64,000 nucleotides of DNA, taken from positions 3,162,001-3,226,000 of the forward strand of contig NZ_CP116257.1 in assembly GCF_027947595.1 (NCBI RefSeq). The letters are read 5' to 3'. Origin of the DNA: Streptomyces lienomycini. GTDB lineage: Bacteria > Actinomycetota > Actinomycetes > Streptomycetales > Streptomycetaceae. The number at the start of each line of letters is the position of its first letter. The stretch's first letter is position 1. The translations under genes were made by a program, and so were the position numbers. The notes beneath the pieces were generated by a model, which saw only the letters and a list, made by a program, of their open reading frames with translations, did no database searches and had not been told where the DNA came from. This document shows, one piece after another, positions 36,719 to 45,349 of this stretch.

Positions 36719-37663
36719 ATGATCACCCGTGAAGAGATCGCCAACGTCCTGGACCAACCGGTCTACGACGGGGACGGCAACAAGATCGGCGACGCCAAGC
36801 ACGTCTTCTTCGACGACATGACCGGGCGCCCCGAGTGGGTGAGTGTCAAGACGGGCATGTTCGGTGCGAACGAGTCCTTCGTGCCCATCCGCGACGCCGC
36901 GCTGGTACAGGACCATCTCGAGGTTCCCTACGCCAAGGACCAGGTCAAGGGCGCGCCCAATGTCGACGTCGACGCGGGCGGCCATCTGTCGGAGACCGAG
37001 GAGCACCGGCTCTACGACTACTACGGCATCAACTGGGACAGTGTGCTCTCCGAGGCCGAGCGCACCGACGACGGCCGCTGGGCCGCCGGACCCGGCACGG
37101 CGGGCGCCGCCGGAGCCGCCGGGGCAGCCGGAGCGGCGGGCGCGGCCGGGACGGCCGGCACGACCGGTGAGGCCGGCGTCGGGGGCACGGCCCCCACGGC
37201 GGGCGGCAGGACCGGCCGTCAGGACGCCATGGACCGCGAGGCCATGCGCGGCGACGAGGCCATGACCCGCTCCGAGGAGCAGATGCACGTCGCCGTCGAA
37301 CGCCAGGAGTCGGGCCGGGCCAGGCTGCACAAGTACGTGGTCACGGAGGAAGTGCAGCAGACCGTGCCGGTGACCCACGAGGAAGTGCGGGTGGTGCGCG
37401 AGCCCATCACGGAGGCCAACCGCGACGAGGCACTGGCCGGACCGGAGATCAGCGAGGCCGAGCACGAGGTCACGCTGCACGCGGAACGCCCCGTCGTCGA
37501 GACCGAGACGGTGCCGGTGGAACGGGTCCGGATGACCACCGAGGAGCACACGGAGAACGAGACAGTGCGCGGCCAGGTCCGCAAGGAGCGCATCGAGGCC
37601 GAGACCGAGTCCTTCACCGAGGGCGAGACCGGTCGCGGCGACAAGCGGCGGGGCGGCACGTGA
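36719..37663 (+). CDS. PRC-barrel and DUF2382 domain protein
   Basis: A 314-residue soluble protein. The PRC-barrel is at about 5-80 (DQPVYDGDGNKIGDAKHVF). A low-complexity Ala/Gly/Thr linker at about 120-160 follows, then DUF2382 at about 180-300 (LHKYVVTEEVQQTVPVTHEEV) with repeated EE/RPVVETETVPVERV segments. Such proteins are frequent in Streptomyces and linked to stress; the biochemical role is unknown. The ATG at 36719 has aggagg 11 bases upstream; an ATG 7 bases earlier leads to a stop after six codons. It is convergent with the UvrA-like gene. Confidence 0.9.
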   Translation: MITREEIANVLDQPVYDGDGNKIGDAKHVFFDDMTGRPEWVSVKTGMFGANESFVPIRDAALVQDHLEVPYAKDQVKGAPNVDVDAGGHLSETEEHRLYDYYGINWDSVLSEAERTDDGRWAAGPGTAGAAGAAGAAGAAGAAGTAGTTGEAGVGGTAPTAGGRTGRQDAMDREAMRGDEAMTRSEEQMHVAVERQESGRARLHKYVVTEEVQQTVPVTHEEVRVVREPITEANRDEALAGPEISEAEHEVTLHAERPVVETETVPVERVRMTTEEHTENETVRGQVRKERIEAETESFTEGETGRGDKRRGGT

Positions 37664-40052
37664 CCGTTCCCCCGTCGTCACGCGGGACCGAGCGCCGGTG
37701 AACCCCCTTCACCGGCGCTTCCCGCCGTCCAGGGCCCGCGCCAGGTAGGGCGCCGTGGCGCTCCCCGGCCCGCGCCACCTCGGCGGGCGGCCCCTCGGCG
37801 ACGACCCGGCCGCCGGCGTCGCCGCCGCCCGGCCCCAGGTCGACGACATGGTCGGCGCCCGCCACCACGGACATGTCGTGCTCGACGACGACCACCGTGT
37901 GCCCCGCGTCCACCAGACCGTGCAACTGGCGCATCAGCACCTCGACGTCGGCCGGGTGCAGACCGGTCGTCGGCTCGTCCAGCAGGTACAGGGTGTGGCC
38001 GCGGCGGCCCCGCTGCAGCTCGCTCGCCAGCTTGATGCGCTGCGCCTCACCGCCGGACAGCTCCGTCGCCGGCTGCCCGAGCCGCAGGTAGCCGAGGCCG
38101 ACGTCCAGCAGCGCGGCCAGGGCGCGCGCCGCCGCGGGGGCGTCCGCGAAGAACTCCGCCGCGCCCTCCACCGTCAGGTCCAGCACCTCGGCGATGTTCC
38201 GCCCCCGGTACGCCACTTCGAGCGTCGCGGGGTTGTAGCGGGCCCCGCCGCAGTCGGGGCAGGGCGCGTACGTGCTCGGCAGGAACAGCAGCTCGACGCT
38301 GACGAAACCCTCGCCCTGGCAGGTCTCGCAGCGTCCCCCCGGCACGTTGAAGGAGAACCGGCCCACGCCGTAACCCCGCTCCCGAGCCTGGTCGGTGGCG
38401 GCGAAGATCTTGCGTACGACGTCGAACAGGCCCGTGTACGTGGCCAGGTTGGAGCGCGGGGTGCGGCCGATCGGCCGCTGGTCGACGGAGACCAGCCGGT
38501 CCACTCCCGGCAGGTCCTGCGTGATCTCGCCGACCAGGGTCGACTTCCCGGACCCGGACACGCCCGTCACCGCGGTGAGCACCCCGAGCGGGAACCGCGC
38601 GGTCACGCCGCGCAGGTTGTGCCGGGTCACCGGGCCGACCGTCACGGCGCCCCGCGCGGAGCGCACCTCGCGGGCGGGCGCGGGGGAGCGGTCGAACAGG
38701 TGCCGGGCGGTGGCGGACTCCCCGACCCGGGCCAGCCCGTCGACCGGGCCGCTGTACAGCACCCGCCCGCCGTGCTCGCCCGCCCCCGGGCCGACGTCCA
38801 CGATCCAGTCGGCGCCGCGCATCACGCCCAGGTGGTGCTCCACCACGAAGACCGAGTTGCCGGCCGCCTTCAGCCGCGCCAGCACCGTCAGGAGCGCCTC
38901 GGTGTCCGCCGGGTGGAGACCGGCCGACGGCTCGTCGAGGACGTACACCACACCGAACAGCCCGGAGCGCAGCTGCGTCGCCAGCCGTAGCCGCTGCAGC
39001 TCGCCCGCCGACAGGGTGGGGGTGGGGCGGTCCAGGCTCAGATAGCCGAGCCCCAGCTCGACCACGGGCGCGATCCGGGAGACGAGGTCCCCGGTCAGCA
39101 CCCGGGCCGTCTCGCCCTCCGTCGGCAGCAGCCCGGCCAGTTCGGTGAGCGGCAGCGCGGCCAGCTCGGCGACACTGCGGCCCCCGACGGTCACCGCGAG
39201 GGACTCGCGCCGCAGTCTGCCGCCGCCGCACACCGGGCAGGGGGCACTGGTGAGGAACCCCTCGGCCCGCGCCCGCAGCGCGGCGCTCTTCGAGTCCGCG
39301 AACGTCTTCATCACGTACCGCCGGGCGCTCATGTACGTGCCCTGGTACGGCCGCTGGATGCGACCCGCGTCCCGCACCGGGTGCACCGTGACCACCGGCT
39401 GCTCGTCGGTGAACAGGATCCACTCCCGCTGCTCGGCGGGCAGCGCGCGCCAGGGCCGGTCCACGTCGTACCCGAGCGCGTCCAGGACGTCGCGCAGGTT
39501 CTTGCCCTGCCAGGCGCCCGGCCACGCGGCGATCGCGCCGTCCCGGATCGACAGCGACGGATCGGGGACCAGCAGTTCCTCGGTGGTGCGGTGCACCCGG
39601 CCGAGCCCGTGGCACTCCGGGCAGGCCCCGGCCGCGGTGTTCGGCGAGAAGGCGTCGGAGTCGAGCCGCTCGGCGCCCGGCGGGTAGTCGCCCGCGCGGG
39701 AGAAGAGCATCCGCAGCGAGTTGGAGAGGTTGGTGACCGTCCCCACCGAGGAGCGGGACGTCGGGGTCGCCCGCCGCTGCTGCAACGACACGGCGGGCGG
39801 CAGCCCGGTGATCTCACCCACCTTCGGGGCACCGACCTGGTGGATCAGCCGGCGGGCGTACGGCGCGACCGACTCGAAGTACCGGCGCTGCGCCTCCGCG
39901 TAGACCGTCCCGAAGGCCAGCGACGACTTCCCCGAACCGGAGACGCCGGTGAACACCGCCACCACGTCCCGGGGGACGTCCACGTCCACGCCCCTGAGGT
40001 TGTGCTCGCGGGCGTCACGCACCCGGACGTACGGGTCGTGGGGGCTGTGCAT
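37614..40052 (-). CDS. UvrA-like ABC ATPase (drug-resistance type), 3' end frameshifted
   Basis: Short UvrA paralogue without the UvrB-binding domain; such proteins are linked to DNA-binding drug tolerance. Two ATPase halves are seen: Walker A GVSGSGKSSL (near 35) and GVSGSGKSTL (near 490); signatures LSAGELQRL and LSGGEAQRI; zinc motifs CPECHGLG, CPVCGGG, CETCQGEG and CPDCGG. The open frame runs to 37614, ending in Arg/Pro-rich residues and overlapping the convergent gene by 50 bp. Dropping one base from the C run at 37763-37766 restores a typical end, AGSATAPYLARALDGGKRR, with its stop at 37709 inside the terminator hairpin, giving 780 residues. So the last ~30 residues of the annotated frame are doubtful. 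Confidence 0.88.
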   Translation of the reverse strand: MHSPHDPYVRVRDAREHNLRGVDVDVPRDVVAVFTGVSGSGKSSLAFGTVYAEAQRRYFESVAPYARRLIHQVGAPKVGEITGLPPAVSLQQRRATPTSRSSVGTVTNLSNSLRMLFSRAGDYPPGAERLDSDAFSPNTAAGACPECHGLGRVHRTTEELLVPDPSLSIRDGAIAAWPGAWQGKNLRDVLDALGYDVDRPWRALPAEQREWILFTDEQPVVTVHPVRDAGRIQRPYQGTYMSARRYVMKTFADSKSAALRARAEGFLTSAPCPVCGGGRLRRESLAVTVGGRSVAELAALPLTELAGLLPTEGETARVLTGDLVSRIAPVVELGLGYLSLDRPTPTLSAGELQRLRLATQLRSGLFGVVYVLDEPSAGLHPADTEALLTVLARLKAAGNSVFVVEHHLGVMRGADWIVDVGPGAGEHGGRVLYSGPVDGLARVGESATARHLFDRSPAPAREVRSARGAVTVGPVTRHNLRGVTARFPLGVLTAVTGVSGSGKSTLVGEITQDLPGVDRLVSVDQRPIGRTPRSNLATYTGLFDVVRKIFAATDQARERGYGVGRFSFNVPGGRCETCQGEGFVSVELLFLPSTYAPCPDCGGARYNPATLEVAYRGRNIAEVLDLTVEGAAEFFADAPAAARALAALLDVGLGYLRLGQPATELSGGEAQRIKLASELQRGRRGHTLYLLDEPTTGLHPADVEVLMRQLHGLVDAGHTVVVVEHDMSVVAGADHVVDLGPGGGDAGGRVVAEGPPAEVARAGERHGALPGAGPGRREAPVKGVHRRSVPRDDGGTVTCRPAACRRDRSRPR
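37691..37719. terminator. Bidirectional terminator
   Basis: Perfect 12-bp stem agcgccggtgaa (37691-37702) / ttcaccggcgct (37708-37719) with a ccccc loop, between the convergent PRC-barrel and UvrA-like genes. It contains the stop codon of the restored UvrA frame, as with other terminators of this window. Confidence 0.8.
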
Positions 40053-40091
40053 CGCGGAACTCCGTACGGTGGGGGGACAAACTCCGCGATT

Positions 40092-41111
40092 CTACGCCGG
40101 GACGTCGGCCGGTGCCGTGCCGGTGACACGGGCGAGCCGCCGGTAGGAGTCGAGCAGCGCCGCGCGGTCGTACGTGCTGGTGGTGACCAGGACCTCCTGG
40201 GCGCCGGTCTCCTCCAGAAGCGTCTCCAGCTCGTCGGCGACCTGCTCCTCGGTGCCCGCGACATGACCGGCGAGACCGGCCTCGTACAGGTCGCGTTCCC
40301 TGGCGGTCATCGCGCGGGCCTCGACCTGCTCGGCCGGGGGCAGCGGCGGGAAGGAGCCGCGGGTGCGGGCGTGGGCCATGGACCACGCCTCCGGGACCAG
40401 GAGCCGCCGGGCAGCCCCGGGTGTCGCGGCCACCGCGACGGAGCCGGAGACGACGACGTACGGCTCCGCGCTCCACCGGGAGGGGCGGAACCCGGCGCGG
40501 TAGCGGTCGACGCCGCGGCGCATCCGGTCCCGGTCGCGCAGGTCCCCGATGACCATCGGCAGGCCGGCCCGGGCGGCGACGGCCGCGCCCTCGCCCATGG
40601 CCAGCACGAACGGCGGTACGGTCAGCCCCTCCGCGGGGCGCGCGTGCACGCCCGTGGGGGAGGTGCCCCGGAACCAGCCGAGCAGCTCGTCCAGTTGCGC
40701 GTCGAAGTCCTCCGCGTCGTCCTTCTCCCGGCCGAGCGCCCTGCGCACGCCGTCGGTGAAGCCCACCGAGCGGCCGAGCCCCATGTCGATCCGGCCCGGG
40801 AAGAGCGACTCCAGCACGCCGAACTGCTCGGCGACGACCAGCGGCCGGTGATTGGGCAGCATCACGCCGCCGGTACCGACGCGGATACGGCTCGTGGCAC
40901 CGGCCACGGCGGCCGCGAGGACGGTCGGAGCCGACCCGGCCACCCCCGGCACACCGTGGTGCTCCGCCACCCAGAACCGGTGGTAACCGAGCCGTTCCGC
41001 CTCCCGGGCCAGTTCCACGGTGTCGCGCAGCGCCTCCCCGGCGGTGCGGCCGGCCCGGATGCGGGAGCGGTCGAGGACGGAGAAGCGGGCGGTGGCGAGT
41101 GCTGAGGTCAC
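40092..41111 (-). CDS. LLM-class flavin-dependent oxidoreductase
   Basis: Luciferase-like monooxygenase of about 339 residues. Features: FSVLDRSRIRAGRT N-terminus, YHRFWVAEHHGVPGVAGSAP, TSRIRVGTGGVMLPNHRPL, and GRIDMGLGRSVGFTDG, typical of the MsnO8/LuxA-like group that uses FMN or F420. The GTG at 41111 (MTSALATARFSVLD) is preferred by the conserved N-terminus; a GTG 27 bases upstream is possible. The substrate is unknown. It lies 39 bp upstream of the UvrA-like gene on the same strand. Confidence 0.9.
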   Translation of the reverse strand: MTSALATARFSVLDRSRIRAGRTAGEALRDTVELAREAERLGYHRFWVAEHHGVPGVAGSAPTVLAAAVAGATSRIRVGTGGVMLPNHRPLVVAEQFGVLESLFPGRIDMGLGRSVGFTDGVRRALGREKDDAEDFDAQLDELLGWFRGTSPTGVHARPAEGLTVPPFVLAMGEGAAVAARAGLPMVIGDLRDRDRMRRGVDRYRAGFRPSRWSAEPYVVVSGSVAVAATPGAARRLLVPEAWSMAHARTRGSFPPLPPAEQVEARAMTARERDLYEAGLAGHVAGTEEQVADELETLLEETGAQEVLVTTSTYDRAALLDSYRRLARVTGTAPADVPA

Positions 41112-41202
41112 ACGATGTTCAACGTCCGCGCCCGGCACAGATTCCCGGCGCCCCGTCCGGCGGGGCGCCCTCCCGTCCGGCGGTGCGTTCTAGGGTGGGC
41201 GG

Positions 41203-41694
41203 GTGAGCGACAGCAGCAGGCCCCCGGTGGCCGTGTTCGACCTGGACAACACCCTCGCCGACACCGCGCACCGGCAGCGGTACCTGGAGCGCAGGCCCCG
41301 CGACTGGGACGCCTTCTTCGCCGCCGCACCGCACGATGCGCCGTTGGCGCAGGGGACGGCTCTGGTGCGGGAGAGCGCCGAGGAGTGCGAGATCGTCTAC
41401 CTGACCGGACGGCCCGAGCGCTGCCGGCGCGACACGCTGGACTGGCTGGCCGCGCACGGCCTGCCGGAGGGGACCGTGCACATGCGCGGCAACGCCGACC
41501 GCAGGCCCGCCCGGCGCACCAAGCTGGAGATCCTGCGCCGCCTCGCGCGGACCCGCGAGGTCCGGGTCCTGGTGGACGACGACGAACTGGTCTGCGACGA
41601 CGCCGAACGGGCCGGTTTCACCGTCCTGCGGGCACGCTGGGCGGCCCGGTCGGCCGAACTGCGCGCGGCGCAGGAGCGCGAGGGCCGTACCTGA
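41203..41694 (+). CDS. HAD-family phosphatase (polynucleotide 3'-phosphatase-like)
   Basis: HAD hydrolase of 163 residues. Motif I AVFDLDNTLADT supplies the catalytic Asp residues, motif II is VYLTGRPE, and motif III/IV the LVDDDELVCDDAERAG acidic cluster. The WDAFFAAAPHDAP segment and 'TGRPE' resemble the phosphatase half of polynucleotide kinase-phosphatases. GTG start at 41203. Confidence 0.88.
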   Translation: MSDSSRPPVAVFDLDNTLADTAHRQRYLERRPRDWDAFFAAAPHDAPLAQGTALVRESAEECEIVYLTGRPERCRRDTLDWLAAHGLPEGTVHMRGNADRRPARRTKLEILRRLARTREVRVLVDDDELVCDDAERAGFTVLRARWAARSAELRAAQEREGRT

Positions 41695-41739
41695 CGGACC
41701 CGGCCGGGAGGGGGCGGGGCGCGGGGCGGTCCCGGGGCG

Positions 41740-41955
41740 TCAGTCCGACTCCTCCAGGCGGAATCCGAGCTTCAGACCGACCTGCCAGTGTGCGACCCGG
41801 CCGTCCTCGATCTGGCCGCGCACCTGCGTCACCTCGAACCAGTCCAGGTTGCGCAAGGTCTGCGAGGCGCGGGTGACGGCGTTGCGGACGGCCTGGTCGA
41901 CGCCGTCGGGCGAGGTGCCGACGACCTCGCTGACCCGGTACGTGTGGTTCGACAT
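41740..41955 (-). CDS. Dodecin (flavin-storage protein)
   Basis: Small protein of 71 residues matching dodecin: TYRVSEVVGTSPDGVDQA, WFEVTQVRGQIEDG and VAHWQVGLKLGFRLEE. Dodecins assemble as hollow dodecamers that bind flavins or CoA and limit free flavin. A plain start ATG lies at 41955. Confidence 0.95.
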   Translation of the reverse strand: MSNHTYRVSEVVGTSPDGVDQAVRNAVTRASQTLRNLDWFEVTQVRGQIEDGRVAHWQVGLKLGFRLEESD

Positions 41956-42077
41956 GCGGGTGCTCCTTCCGCGACAGCGGTGTGCCGTGCGTCACTCCAC
42001 CGTGCCCCAAGTCGGGACGGAGCGCGAGGCATCGGGCTTCCGGGCGTAAACCCTCGCTACCTTCCGCTACCCGCCCC

Positions 42078-42106
42078 TTGACCTTTGTAATGGTCCATAC
42101 CAAAAT
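42078..42106 (+). promoter_or_regulatory. Promoter with DasR-like site
   Basis: tggtccatacca (42091-42102) is a 4+4 palindrome that agrees with the DasR consensus TGGTCTAGACCA at 10 of 12 positions. A -35-like ttgacc (42078-42083) lies upstream, and caaaat at 42101 is a possible -10, which would place the site between or over the promoter boxes, about 115 bp before the lipoprotein start. DasR is the GntR-type regulator of N-acetylglucosamine use in Streptomyces. Confidence 0.55.
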
Positions 42107-42216
42107 CCCAGACACCCGTTCGAGCCTCGGGCTCGTCCCCCACGTCGGGTCTCCCTTCGCGTGCGCAGGACACCCCTGCCCCCGCCCTCTCTGTTCGTCA
42201 GTCAGAAGGACCCCTC

Positions 42217-43485
42217 GTGAGACGTCGCCTCCTCGCCCTTGTCTGTGTGTCCGCCTCCGTGCTCAGCGGCTGCGGCCTGATCTCGGGGGACGGCGGGAGC
42301 GAGCGGCGCACCGTCACCGTGTGGCTGATGAAGGACAGCGCCTCGCAGGACTTCCTGAAGCGCTTCACCGAGGACTTCGAGCACGAACACCCCGACATCG
42401 ACCTGGACATCCGCATCCAGGAGTGGACCGGGATCGGCGACAAGGTGCAGAGCGCCCTGAAGGCCGACGGCACGGACGGGCCCGACGTCATCGAGGTCGG
42501 CAACACCCAGGTCCCGCAGTACGCGGAGGGCGGCCGGCTCCAGGACCTGACCCTCGAGTCGATGCGCGACTGGGGCAACCGCGACTGGCTCCCGGGCCTC
42601 TCCGAACCCGGGCAGTGGATGTCCCAGCAGTTCGGCATCCCCTGGTACGCCGCCAACCGCGTCGTCATCTACCGCAAGGACCTCTTCGAGCAGGCCGGCG
42701 TCAACGAGCCGCCCCGCACCCGCGAGGAGTGGCTCAGCGCCACCGAGAAACTGGACAAGGGCAGCGACCAGGGCATCTACCTGGCCGGCCAGGACTGGTA
42801 CACGCTCTCCGGCTTCATCTGGGACGAGGGCGGCGAGTTGGCCGTCCAGGACGGCGAGGGCGGTGTCTGGTCGGGCGCCCTGGACTCCGAGGAGGCCCTG
42901 CGCGGCATGGACTTCTACCGTGAACTCCAGGCCCTGGGCGACGGGCCGGCCGACGCCGACGAGGAACACCCGCCGCAGACCGGGGTCTTCGCCAAGGGAC
43001 AGGTCGCGCAGATCATCGCGGTGCCGGGCCAGGTGCAGACCATCCTGCGCGAGAACCCCGCACTCAAGGGCAAGATCGGCTTCTTCTCGGTGCCCGGCAA
43101 GAAGGCCGACAAGCCCGGCGCCGTCTTCACCGGCGGCTCGGACCTCGTCGTCCCGAAGAACACCGACCAGCAGGACGGCGCCCTCGCCGTGGTCGACGCC
43201 CTCGTGGGCACCAAGTGGAACACCGACCTGGCCCGCGCCATGAACTACGTCCCCAACAAGAAGTCGCTGGCCAAGGACGTCTCCGGCGAGGAGGGGATCG
43301 AGGCCATGGCGGCCGGTGCCGCCCAGGGCCGGGCGACCCCCGGTACGCCCCGCTGGGGCGCGGTCGAGGCGGACAACCCGATCAAGGAGTACATGACGAA
43401 GGTGCTCAAGGGGGCGAACGCGAAGTCGGAGGCTCGCAAGGCCTCCGACCGGATCACCGAACTGCTGGACGTCAACACGCGCTGA
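42217..43485 (+). CDS. Orphan extracellular sugar-binding lipoprotein
   Basis: Solute-binding protein of 422 residues. The signal peptide MRRRLLALVCVSASVLSGCG has a lipobox LSGC (Cys19). The family-1 binding-protein fold is shown by TVTVWLMKDSASQDF, IQEWTGIGDKVQSAL, GPDVIEVGNTQVPQYA and GIPWYAANRVVIY. There are no permease genes beside it, so it must share an importer encoded elsewhere. The DasR-like site upstream suggests amino-sugar uptake. The start ATG was chosen by the signal peptide. Confidence 0.9.
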   Translation: MRRRLLALVCVSASVLSGCGLISGDGGSERRTVTVWLMKDSASQDFLKRFTEDFEHEHPDIDLDIRIQEWTGIGDKVQSALKADGTDGPDVIEVGNTQVPQYAEGGRLQDLTLESMRDWGNRDWLPGLSEPGQWMSQQFGIPWYAANRVVIYRKDLFEQAGVNEPPRTREEWLSATEKLDKGSDQGIYLAGQDWYTLSGFIWDEGGELAVQDGEGGVWSGALDSEEALRGMDFYRELQALGDGPADADEEHPPQTGVFAKGQVAQIIAVPGQVQTILRENPALKGKIGFFSVPGKKADKPGAVFTGGSDLVVPKNTDQQDGALAVVDALVGTKWNTDLARAMNYVPNKKSLAKDVSGEEGIEAMAAGAAQGRATPGTPRWGAVEADNPIKEYMTKVLKGANAKSEARKASDRITELLDVNTR

Positions 43486-43492
43486 ACCGACC

Positions 43493-43532
43493 GGCCCGCG
43501 GCGGGGCGCCGGAACGCGCCCCGCCGCGGGCC
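43493..43532. terminator. Very stable hairpin terminator
   Basis: Perfect 16-bp stem (43493-43508 with 43517-43532, core gcccgcggcggggc) with an 8-base loop, starting 8 bases past the lipoprotein stop and also facing the 3' end of egtD. Confidence 0.85.
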
Positions 43533-43565
43533 CGGCCTCAGCGCGCCCCGGTCATCGCGTCCCGC

Positions 43566-44540
43566 TCAACGCGGCGCCACGCTCAGCGACAGCGCGAACC
43601 GGTCCTCGCGGTCCGTCCACCAGTGCGCCGGCTCCAGTCCGGCCGCCTCCAGTTCCGCCCGCACACCCTCCCGCCGGAACTTCGCCGACACCTCGGTGCG
43701 CAGCTCCTCCCCGGCCGCGAAGTCCACGGCCAGGTCGAGTGCCTGGACCTTCACCGACTGCGCGGTGCGCGAGCGCAGCCGCATCTCGATCCACTCGCGC
43801 TCGGCGTTCCACAGCGCCACGTGCTCGAAGGCCGCGGGCGCGAAGTCGGCCTCCAGTTCCCGGTTCATCACGGACAGCACGTTCTTGTTGAACTCGGCCG
43901 TCACCCCGGCCGCGTCGTCGTACGCCCGGACCAGGACCTCCTCGTCCTTGACCAGGTCCGTGCCCAGCAGCAGGGCGTCGCCCGGGGAGAGCCGGGCGCG
44001 CACGGCGGACAGGAACGCGGCGCGCTCCTCGGGCAGCAGGTTGCCGATGGTGCCGCCGAGGAGCGCCACCAGCCGGGGGCCCGGTGTGTCGGGCAGGGTG
44101 AGGCCCGAGGTGAAGTCGGCGATCAGCGCGTGCACCCGGAGGCCGGGACGCTCGGCGACGAGCGCCTGCCCGGCCTGGGTGAGGGCGCTCTCGCTGACGT
44201 CGACCGGCACGTAGCCGCGCAGCCCGGTCCGCTCCGTCAGCGCGTCGAGCAGCACGCGCGTCTTCTCCGAGGAGCCGGAGCCCAGTTCCACCAGGGTCCG
44301 GGCGCCGGTCGCCGCGGCGATCTCGCCGGCCCGGTCCACGAGGATCTCCCGCTCGGCCCGCGTCGGGTAGTACTCGGGCAGCGCGGTGATCTCCTCGAAC
44401 AGCTCGCTGCCCCGCGCGTCGTAGAACCACTTCGGCGGCAGCTGCTTGGGCGTGCTCGTCAGGCCCGCCAGGACGTCGGCGCGCAGGGCGGCGTCCGTGG
44501 CGTCCTCGGGCAGCGTCCGGGTCAGACGGAACTGGCTCAC
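43566..44540 (-). CDS. egtD: L-histidine N-alpha-methyltransferase (hercynine synthase) EgtD
   Basis: Adds three methyl groups from SAM to histidine, giving hercynine for ergothioneine. The 324 residues show PKWFYDARGSELFEEIT, the SAM-binding LVELGSGSSEKTRVLL, LVALLGGTIGNLLP and the substrate-site FNKNVLSVMNRELE. The GTG at 44540 overlaps the EgtC stop (GTGA). It is the last gene of the egtABCD transcript. Confidence 0.96.
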   Translation of the reverse strand: MSQFRLTRTLPEDATDAALRADVLAGLTSTPKQLPPKWFYDARGSELFEEITALPEYYPTRAEREILVDRAGEIAAATGARTLVELGSGSSEKTRVLLDALTERTGLRGYVPVDVSESALTQAGQALVAERPGLRVHALIADFTSGLTLPDTPGPRLVALLGGTIGNLLPEERAAFLSAVRARLSPGDALLLGTDLVKDEEVLVRAYDDAAGVTAEFNKNVLSVMNRELEADFAPAAFEHVALWNAEREWIEMRLRSRTAQSVKVQALDLAVDFAAGEELRTEVSAKFRREGVRAELEAAGLEPAHWWTDREDRFALSLSVAPR

Positions 44541-45349
44541 GGGCGGGGCTCCTTCGGAGAGGCGAAAGCGTCTGTCGGCCCGGCGGCGGGGACGGCCCGG
44601 CCCGGTTCCTTGAGCGGAGTGAGCCGCACCTCCGTGCGGCTCGCCGCGAGCAGGGTGCGGTCGGGGACCGCCTGCCAGCGCGGGTCGTCGTCGTAGGGCT
44701 CCGAGGCGACGACCGTGCCGCCGCCCGGACGGGACAGGTACCACAGGGTGTCGCCCCAGGTGGTCGCGGTGATGGTGGTGCCGCTGGCGAGCAGCAGGTT
44801 GAGCCGGGAGGCGGGGGCCGCCGCGGCGACCTCCAGCACCGTCTCGGCGAGCGCCCGGCCCTCGTCGTCGCCGGCGCGCAGCCGGGCCAGGACCAGCGCC
44901 CACACGAGTGCCGAGTCGTTGCGGGCCTCCAGCGCCAGCAACTCCCCGGGCGGCAGCGTCGCGGCCACCTGCGCCAGCGAGTCCGGCCAGCCGGACACGG
45001 CACCGTTGTGGCTGAACAGCCAGGTCCCGGCGGCGAAGGGAGCGGCCGCCGCCTCGGCGTCGGCGCCCGAGAGCGTCGCGTCCCGCACGGCGGCCAGCAG
45101 GGCACCGGTCCGTACGACCCGGGCCAGGTCGGCGAAGGACTGGTCCGCCCAGATCGGCCCGGCCCGGCGGTACCGGGCGGGCACCGGGTCGCCCTCGGCG
45201 TACCAGCCGACCCCGAAGCCGTCGGCGTTGACGGTGCCGTACCGCTGGTGGCGGGGCGCCCAGGACTGGCGGTACAGGCCGTGCGGCGGCGCCACGGTGA
45301 GGGTGCCGAGCGGCTCCGCCGGGCCCACGTAGGCGAGGTGACGGCACAT
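44537..45349 (-). CDS. egtC: Gamma-glutamyl-hercynylcysteine sulfoxide hydrolase EgtC
   Basis: Class II glutamine amidotransferase-type hydrolase that removes glutamate from the EgtB product. N-terminal MCRHLAYVG supplies the Cys2 nucleophile; NADGFGVGWY and FSHNGAV are amidotransferase motifs. 270 residues. The ATG at 45349 shares one base with the EgtB stop and its own stop overlaps the egtD start. Confidence 0.95.
   Translation of the reverse strand: MCRHLAYVGPAEPLGTLTVAPPHGLYRQSWAPRHQRYGTVNADGFGVGWYAEGDPVPARYRRAGPIWADQSFADLARVVRTGALLAAVRDATLSGADAEAAAAPFAAGTWLFSHNGAVSGWPDSLAQVAATLPPGELLALEARNDSALVWALVLARLRAGDDEGRALAETVLEVAAAAPASRLNLLLASGTTITATTWGDTLWYLSRPGGGTVVASEPYDDDPRWQAVPDRTLLAASRTEVRLTPLKEPGRAVPAAGPTDAFASPKEPRP

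Noticed and set aside
35800..36732. Other long open frames across the acyltransferase gene
   Set aside because: Only the frame from 35801 has the HX4D and FPEG motifs and the GTGA overlap with olsB.
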